In this document: piece by piece, positions 6,184-10,805 of the stretch
Numbering within the stretch: position 1 is the stretch's first letter
Layout of the letters: the number at the start of each line of letters is the position of its first letter
From: Campylobacteraceae bacterium
GTDB taxonomy: Bacteria; Campylobacterota; Campylobacteria; Campylobacterales; Sulfurovaceae
Direction of reading: 5' to 3'
DNA: 10,805 nucleotides
NCBI GenBank assembly: GCA_027030605.1
Contig: JALVEV010000144.1
Coordinates: 1-10,805, forward strand
The notes under the pieces: generated by a model
Database searches by the model: none
What the model saw: the letters and a program-made list of their open reading frames with translations, nothing else
Told to the model about the DNA's origin: nothing
Translations under genes and position numbers: made by a program

Positions 6184-7593
6184 ATGACACAACTAAAGAA
6201 AGTAGCCATTCTAGGGCGACCAAATGTAGGGAAAAGCTCCCTCTTTAACCGACTAATTAGACAAAGAGATGCCATTACCTCTGATGTAGAGGGAACGACT
6301 CGTGACATTAAAAAAAGAGTTGCCACCATCTCTGGCAATCGTGACTTTGAGATTATAGACACAGGTGGTATAGACGACTCCACAGAGATGTTCTCTATTG
6401 TCAAAAAGCTCTCTTTACGTGCTGCCGATGAAGCTGATGTTATTATCTTTATGGTAGATGGGAAAAAGATTCCTGACGAAGAGGATAAAGAGCTTTTTTA
6501 TCAACTTCAAGACTTAGGCAAACCCATTGCATTAGTAGTCAACAAAATTGACAACGACAAAGATGAAACGACACGATATTGGGATTTTTTAGAGTTTGGA
6601 GCAGAGAGAACCTTTCCTATGTCTGTGAGTCATAACCGATATATGAATGACTTCTATGCATGGCTAGAGGAGTATATTCCAGAGCATGAAGAGGAGGAGC
6701 AGGGTCTTCAACTAGAAGAGGATGATGAACTCTCTTTTGAAGAGATTGTTGAGATGGTTCAAGTAGATGACCTTGAAGATGAAGATAGAGATATAAAGGT
6801 AGCGATTATTGGTCGTGTCAATACAGGAAAGAGTTCACTTCTAAATGCTTTTTTAAAAGAGGAGCGTTCTGTTGTCTCTGATGTAGCAGGAACAACTATT
6901 GACCCTGTTGATGAGTCTATTGAGTATAAAGAGCATAAGATTACCTTTGTCGACACAGCAGGAATAAGAAGACGTGGTAAGATTGTAGGTATTGAGAAGT
7001 ACGCTTTTGATAGAACGGAAGAGATGTTAGAACAAGCAGACATTGCTCTACTAGTCATAGATGCTACAGAGGGTGTACTTGAGCTAGATGAACGAATTGC
7101 TGGGCTTATAGAGAAGTATAAACTTGGCTGTCTAATCGTACTTAATAAATGGGATATTAAAAAAGAGAATAAAGAGAGCTATCAAAAAGCTGTAGATGAT
7201 ATTCGAGACAACTTAAAGTTTTTACACTATGCTCCACTTATTACTGTTTCAGCAAAAACAGGACTTAGAGTTCATAAGATTTTAGATGAAATCATTGCTA
7301 TCTATGGACGATATAAACAGCGTATTCCTACCTCTAAACTCAATGAGGTTCTTAAGTATGCAATTTCACGACACCATATTCCAACAGTCAATGGTGGAGT
7401 AGTTCGTATTAAATTTGCAACACAGTATGAGACAAAACCTCCTAAAATAGCTATTATTATGAACCGACCTGATGGACTTCACTTCTCTTACAAACGGTAC
7501 TTAACCAATGTATTTAGAGAGAAGTTTGACTTTGAGGGGGTTCCTTTAGATATTGGAGGAAGAAAACGTGGTCAACGAATGGATGATGATTAA
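6184..7593 (+). CDS. der: Ribosome-assembly GTPase Der (EngA)
   Basis: Der is an essential double GTPase that assists maturation of the 50S ribosomal subunit in the cytosol. The 469-residue product shows both G domains and the C-terminal KH-like domain. Domain 1 has G1 GRPNVGKS (11-18), G3 DTGG (59-62) and G4 NKID (120-123). Domain 2 has G1 GRVNTGKS (210-217), G3 DTAG (257-260), G4 NKWD (321-324) and G5 SAKTG (356-360). The KH-like part covers about 378-460 and includes RHHIPTVNGG and IMNRPDGLHFSYKRYL. The linker at 167-203 is very acidic (20 of 37 residues Asp or Glu). Residue 214, Thr in the second P-loop, is often Val in this family but lies at a variable position. The start is weakly supported by GAAAGACG upstream. 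It is convergent with the GGDEF-EAL gene. Confidence 0.97.
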   Translation: MTQLKKVAILGRPNVGKSSLFNRLIRQRDAITSDVEGTTRDIKKRVATISGNRDFEIIDTGGIDDSTEMFSIVKKLSLRAADEADVIIFMVDGKKIPDEEDKELFYQLQDLGKPIALVVNKIDNDKDETTRYWDFLEFGAERTFPMSVSHNRYMNDFYAWLEEYIPEHEEEEQGLQLEEDDELSFEEIVEMVQVDDLEDEDRDIKVAIIGRVNTGKSSLLNAFLKEERSVVSDVAGTTIDPVDESIEYKEHKITFVDTAGIRRRGKIVGIEKYAFDRTEEMLEQADIALLVIDATEGVLELDERIAGLIEKYKLGCLIVLNKWDIKKENKESYQKAVDDIRDNLKFLHYAPLITVSAKTGLRVHKILDEIIAIYGRYKQRIPTSKLNEVLKYAISRHHIPTVNGGVVRIKFATQYETKPPKIAIIMNRPDGLHFSYKRYLTNVFREKFDFEGVPLDIGGRKRGQRMDDD

Positions 7594-7615
7594 TTATTAG
7601 ATTTACTAAATTGGT

Positions 7616-7670
7616 TAGGAATCGGAGACTTCAGTCCCGAACAAAGCGAAGCTGAAACCATCGGTTCCTA
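7616..7670. repeat. Imperfect palindromic element between convergent der and GGDEF-EAL genes
   Basis: The 55-base element is bounded by TAGGAA (7616-7621) and TTCCTA (7665-7670). Within it, TCGGAGACT / AGTCCCGA (7622-7640 region) can form a hairpin with one bulged base, and the outer arms can pair over about 17 positions with several mismatches and G-T pairs. It is a different sequence family from the other palindromes. Its place 22 bases after the der stop and 3 bases from the opposing stop suggests a possible bidirectional 3'-end structure, though there is no U-tract. Confidence 0.55.
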
Positions 7671-7672
7671 TG

Positions 7673-9553
7673 CTACTTATGCTCCTTACTCAATTCAGAA
7701 TAAGGAACAGCTTTAGAGAAGTACCACCCTTGCCCATATTTCACTCCAAAACTTTTTAAAATATCTACAACATATTGATTATCAATAAACTCTGCAATCA
7801 CTTCAATATTGTTTTGTTGACAAAAGAGAGCAAAAGTTTTAACAAGACTATATGCTTTCTTATCATGATGAATCTCTTTGATAATACTTCCATCAATTTT
7901 TAAATAATCAATACTAAGATTAAGTAGATGATTCAAGTTTGAGTAACCTGAACCAAAGTCATCTATACAAATTTTATATCCAAAAAGTTTTAACTTCTGT
8001 AATGATAGCTCTACCTTATTATAATCAATGCTTTTGTTTTCTAAAATTTCAATATAGAGTCTATCAGCTAAATCTGAATTTTGAGCAAAGATTGCTAAAA
8101 TAGAGTCATTAATTAAGTCATCAGCTGAAAGATTTATAGATATTTGTATTTGTGAATCTTCTCGTAACTTTTTAATATTATAATCAATAACTCGTTTTGT
8201 TAAATAAGTATAAAGATAAGAGTCCTCCAAATCAGGCAATATTTTATCAGGGAAAATAATATTGTCACCATCTTCAATACGTAAAAGAGCCTCATAGTGA
8301 TGAAGCTCTTTTGTCTCTAAATCTCTAATCGGTTGATAGTAACAGACCAATTTGTCAGACTCTATCATCTCCTTTAGCTTCTCTCTATAGAGTTTTTTAG
8401 TTTGACTAATATCAAAATAGGAGATACAGTTTCTTCCACCATGCTTACACTCATATAAAGCTGTATCTGCCTTATGAATTACCTCTTGTAGTGACTTCTC
8501 TACCTCTGTATGTAACAGTACTCCTATAGAGATAGTCAAGGAAAAACTCTCTTTATCTATAGTGAATTTTGCACGTTCAACAGCAATACGTATCTTCTCT
8601 AATAGCTCTCTTATCTTCTCCTCATCTCTATTCTCTTTTGTAAAAAGAATTAAAAACTCCTCTCCACTATACTGAATAAAGATATCACTCTTCTTTAAAA
8701 AAGATGCCATAACTTTAATAACAGAGATAATAATTTTATCACCATTCTCTTGACCATATAGATTATTTATACGTTTAAAAAAATCTATATCAGCTAAAGC
8801 AACATAGTAGTTTTTAAAATCAATCTTGTCATAGTTATCTGTCATATAGACACGATTGTAAGTATTTGTTTTGGGGTTTCGATAGATTTTATACTTATTA
8901 TAACGACTATAGAGTATATAAACCAGAAAAATAAATAGTATAAATAGCAAAACCAATGCAGAGTAACTTAAAAAGTCAACACTTACTTCTAAAAGTGAAG
9001 AGAGACGGTTCTCACTATAATCAATAACCAATAGAGCAACTGTTTTATTGTGTTGAATAATTGGTTTAACTAGAGTAAAAGAGAGTCCCTCGATATCTTT
9101 TTGAACAAAAACTTGTTTTTTCTTCTCTTTAATAGCTTTTGTAAAAAATCTATCATTTTCAGGAATAAAAGGTTCACTCACCTGAGTTGACTCCTCTTTA
9201 TCTACATCAAATAAGAAAAAATACTTTCCTCTGTTTATATATAAGACGTAGAGTGATTTAATATCTTCATTAGATAAAATAGAGAGTCTCTTTTCATTTT
9301 CAGCTCTTAATCCTTCATCTTTTAAATTTGCTAAAATAAAATTTGAATTGTTAAAAATAATTTGGTCAAGAATCTTACTAGAAGTATCATCAATTATACC
9401 AACAGCTCTATTTAAAAGAAGATTCTTAACTCTCTCTTCATATCCACCCATACTTTTATAGGAGAATATAAGTAAAGAAGAGAATACAATATAGGCAAAT
9501 ATTAGATAATAATATATTCTATTACTACTAAAAAATGTAAGTTTATTTTGCAC
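7673..9553 (-). CDS. Membrane-bound GGDEF-EAL protein (probable c-di-GMP phosphodiesterase)
   Basis: The 626-residue protein has a membrane helix at about 13-31, a periplasmic region (32-194) like a CACHE/PAS-type sensor, a second helix (195-215), a GGDEF domain (about 225-380) and an EAL domain (about 385-620). The GGDEF signature is SGEEF (296-300); the I-site Arg is replaced (KKSD, 287-290) and the usual GH before GD is GQENGD (267-272), so cyclase activity is doubtful. The EAL site looks complete: EALLR (421-425), INLS (473-476), IEILE (501-505), DDFGSG (531-536), LKIDG (551-555), AEF (587-589) and GQG (607-609). Cyclic di-GMP hydrolysis is the more likely activity. The start is GTG (9553-9551) after AGGGAAGAG; the next Met (35) would lose the first helix. 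A small secreted-protein gene lies 116 bases upstream. Confidence 0.92.
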   Translation of the reverse strand: MQNKLTFFSSNRIYYYLIFAYIVFSSLLIFSYKSMGGYEERVKNLLLNRAVGIIDDTSSKILDQIIFNNSNFILANLKDEGLRAENEKRLSILSNEDIKSLYVLYINRGKYFFLFDVDKEESTQVSEPFIPENDRFFTKAIKEKKKQVFVQKDIEGLSFTLVKPIIQHNKTVALLVIDYSENRLSSLLEVSVDFLSYSALVLLFILFIFLVYILYSRYNKYKIYRNPKTNTYNRVYMTDNYDKIDFKNYYVALADIDFFKRINNLYGQENGDKIIISVIKVMASFLKKSDIFIQYSGEEFLILFTKENRDEEKIRELLEKIRIAVERAKFTIDKESFSLTISIGVLLHTEVEKSLQEVIHKADTALYECKHGGRNCISYFDISQTKKLYREKLKEMIESDKLVCYYQPIRDLETKELHHYEALLRIEDGDNIIFPDKILPDLEDSYLYTYLTKRVIDYNIKKLREDSQIQISINLSADDLINDSILAIFAQNSDLADRLYIEILENKSIDYNKVELSLQKLKLFGYKICIDDFGSGYSNLNHLLNLSIDYLKIDGSIIKEIHHDKKAYSLVKTFALFCQQNNIEVIAEFIDNQYVVDILKSFGVKYGQGWYFSKAVPYSELSKEHK

Positions 9554-9669
9554 AGTCTCTTCCCTATTTTAAGTTTATATATTTGAAAATTTTAACATAA
9601 AAATGTGCCTAATTGTGAACATTAAATAGACAAGCTTATATTTCTTTTAAGTTTTCTTCGTAAAAAATA

Positions 9670-10098
9670 CTATTTCATATCTGATAATAAACACACTGGA
9701 TTAATCTGACACTCACTCAAAAGATGCTTATTATAGGAGTTTGGTAGCCTTAAACCATTATCTTTTAAACGCTCATTAATAAAAATTATCTCTGTTCGCC
9801 CTTTTTTTAAATAAATCGCACCAATACTCTTTTTATTCTCTTGCAATTTTTTATATGAATCAACAATTGAGATTTTATTAGTGTTCTTTTTTGGAAAAAG
9901 AACAATATTTGCCTTCTCAAGAGAAGTAAACTTTAAACCATTATTTAACTTTATCTTCTCATTAGCATTAAAAAATTTCAAAACTTCATTTGCTCTAACA
10001 GACTCTAGATGCACAAGCGTATTACTTACTTTATTAACATTTAACCCTGCAACTAACAAAAGAGGTAAAAAAAGGGAAATACATAGTAATTTTTTCAT
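9670..10098 (-). CDS. Small secreted protein of unknown family, upstream of GGDEF-EAL gene
   Basis: I do not recognise this 142-residue protein. It begins with a strong signal peptide (1-18, basic KK then LLCISLFLPLLLVAG), with no further membrane helix, so it is likely periplasmic. The mature part is basic and short. Features are the hydrophobic strand ANIVLFPKK (63-71), the stretch IGAIYLKKGRTEIIFINERL (92-111), DNGLRLP (113-119), and two C-terminal cysteines (130 and 136, spacing CX5C) that could form a disulfide in the periplasm. ATG at 10098-10096 has AAGGATAG upstream. It is on the same strand as the GGDEF-EAL gene and 116 bases before it, so it may be co-transcribed and act as a ligand-binding partner of that protein's periplasmic domain, in the manner of YfiR with YfiN. 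That link is inference; there is no sequence evidence of YfiR homology. Confidence 0.75.
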   Translation of the reverse strand: MKKLLCISLFLPLLLVAGLNVNKVSNTLVHLESVRANEVLKFFNANEKIKLNNGLKFTSLEKANIVLFPKKNTNKISIVDSYKKLQENKKSIGAIYLKKGRTEIIFINERLKDNGLRLPNSYNKHLLSECQINPVCLLSDMK

Positions 10099-10144
10099 GA
10101 TTCTATCCTTGATTAGGTAATAATACTATAAAACATCATAAAAC

Positions 10145-10150
10145 ATTATA
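10145..10150 (-). promoter_or_regulatory. Candidate -10 element for the secreted-protein/GGDEF-EAL unit
   Basis: On the minus strand TATAAT (10150-10145) lies 46 bases upstream of the ATG at 10098. It sits in a very AT-rich stretch containing a short direct repeat of ATAAAACAT around 10129-10146, so other hexamers also fit loosely (for example TATAGT at 10130-10125). Confidence 0.45.
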
Positions 10151-10210
10151 AAATAAAAAAATTAATATAAATATAAAGTTTATTTATATATTAAAAAACA
10201 ATAATTTCGC

Positions 10211-10216
10211 TATAAT
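10211..10216 (+). promoter_or_regulatory. Consensus TATAAT -10 element upstream of trpS
   Basis: TATAAT in the context cgcTATAATtcaa lies 36 bases before the trpS start codon, a normal distance for a short leader. The same gcTATAATtc context stands upstream of der. No clear -35 is visible, as usual for Campylobacterota housekeeping promoters; the region upstream is AT-rich. Confidence 0.65.
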
Positions 10217-10252
10217 TCAATTACTATTTTATAACTGTAACTAAGGGACATC

Positions 10253-10805
10253 ATGCGTGTACTAACTGGAATTCAAGCTTCAGGTAAGCTTCATATTGGT
10301 AACTATTTTGGAGCAATGAAACCAATGATAGAGCTTCAAGAGAGAGAGGAGCTATTTACTTTTATTGCCAACTATCACTCTTTGACCACATCTAAAGATG
10401 CAAAGCTTTTAAAAGAGCTAACATTTGATGCTGCTGTAGATTATCTCTCTTTAGGAATAGACCCACAAAAGACCACTTTTTGGGTTCAGAGTGACGTACC
10501 ACAGGTACTTGAACTCTACTGGATACTCTCAAAATTTACCCCAATGGGGTTACTAGAGAGGGCTCACTCCTACAAAGATAAAGTAGCAAAAGGAATCAGT
10601 GCAAACCATGCACTCTTCTCTTATCCTGTACTTATGGCCGCTGATATTTTACTGTTAGATACCCAAAAAGTACCTGTAGGAAAAGACCAGATTCAACATG
10701 TTGAGATAACACGTGATATTGCGACTAAATTTAACAATGAGTATGGAGAGATTTTTACGCTACCTGAGCATGTCGTTAACGAAGAGGTGGCTACCATTCC
10801 CGGGA
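10253..10805 (+). CDS. trpS: Tryptophanyl-tRNA synthetase (N-terminal part, runs off window)
   Basis: TrpRS charges tRNA-Trp with tryptophan in the cytosol. Translation from ATG at 10253 gives 184 codons open to the window end. The start, VLTGIQASGKLHIGNYFGA, holds the class I HIGH-type motif (HIGN) and the typical Gly-x-Gln-x-Ser-Gly leader. ANYHSLTT (about 40-47), the helix ERAHSYKDKVA and YPVLMAADILLLDT are characteristic of bacterial TrpRS, followed by VPVGKDQIQHVEITRDIA, which recognises substrate. The KMSKS loop lies beyond the window. AAGGGA (10243-10248) four bases upstream is a close but acceptable ribosome site. It is transcribed away from the secreted-protein gene. In C. jejuni der, aroK and trpS lie close together, so the two genes between der and trpS here appear to differ from that arrangement. 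Confidence 0.96.
   Translation, partial: MRVLTGIQASGKLHIGNYFGAMKPMIELQEREELFTFIANYHSLTTSKDAKLLKELTFDAAVDYLSLGIDPQKTTFWVQSDVPQVLELYWILSKFTPMGLLERAHSYKDKVAKGISANHALFSYPVLMAADILLLDTQKVPVGKDQIQHVEITRDIATKFNNEYGEIFTLPEHVVNEEVATIPG

Noticed and set aside
6114..6404. 96-codon open frame on the minus strand across the der start
   Set aside because: It runs through the REP-like pair and antisense to the der P-loop; no start signal is seen.
6184..7593. Second P-loop of Der (GRVNTGKS) as a defective site
   Set aside because: The change lies in the variable positions of GxxxxGKS; Gly, Lys and Ser are all present, so no loss of function is implied.
10099..10252. Riboswitch or T-box leader ahead of trpS
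   Set aside because: The TATAAT box leaves only about 30 bases of leader, too short for either, and no specifier or antiterminator pattern is visible.

Overview
The window looks like the chromosome of a member of the Campylobacterota (Epsilonproteobacteria), most probably a free-living sulfur-oxidiser type such as Sulfurovum or Sulfurimonas. It is AT-rich. The ribH-kdsA order next to nusB, and the der and trpS genes further along, match the gene neighbourhood I remember from Campylobacter jejuni and Helicobacter pylori. The genus is an inference; no rRNA or tRNA gene is present to test it.

Left part (1-2560, minus strand): transcription runs from a DMT/EamA-family permease through kdsA (4-base ATGA overlap) and ribH (41-base gap) towards nusB, which is cut by the window edge. 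The ribH-nusB gap of 241 bases is full of palindromes: a 15-bp perfect AT-rich inverted repeat, a head-to-head pair of GTAG-tagged hairpins, and an inverted pair of a second hairpin family.

Middle part (2640-7593): an exported M23 (LytM) peptidoglycan hydrolase like the helical-shape protein Csd3 (+), an exported DUF3108-type protein (-), an MscS-family mechanosensitive channel (+) and the double GTPase Der (+). The first three act in the envelope. Hairpins lie in the M23/DUF3108 and mscS/der gaps.

Right part (7616-10805): a membrane GGDEF-EAL protein with a weakened GGDEF motif and an intact-looking EAL site (-), preceded by a small secreted protein of unknown family (-), then the first third of trpS (+), which runs off the window. 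The secreted protein and the GGDEF-EAL protein may form a periplasmic-sensor/c-di-GMP pair, but that is inferred only from gene order and topology.

The most unusual aspect is the number of small palindromic elements of at least three sequence families in four gaps. Two families share one architecture: a GTAG tetranucleotide abutting the hairpin, as described for REP elements mobilised by RAYT (TnpA-REP) transposases. No transposase is encoded here. I see no CRISPR array, RNA gene, phage gene, broken gene or obviously new multi-gene system.
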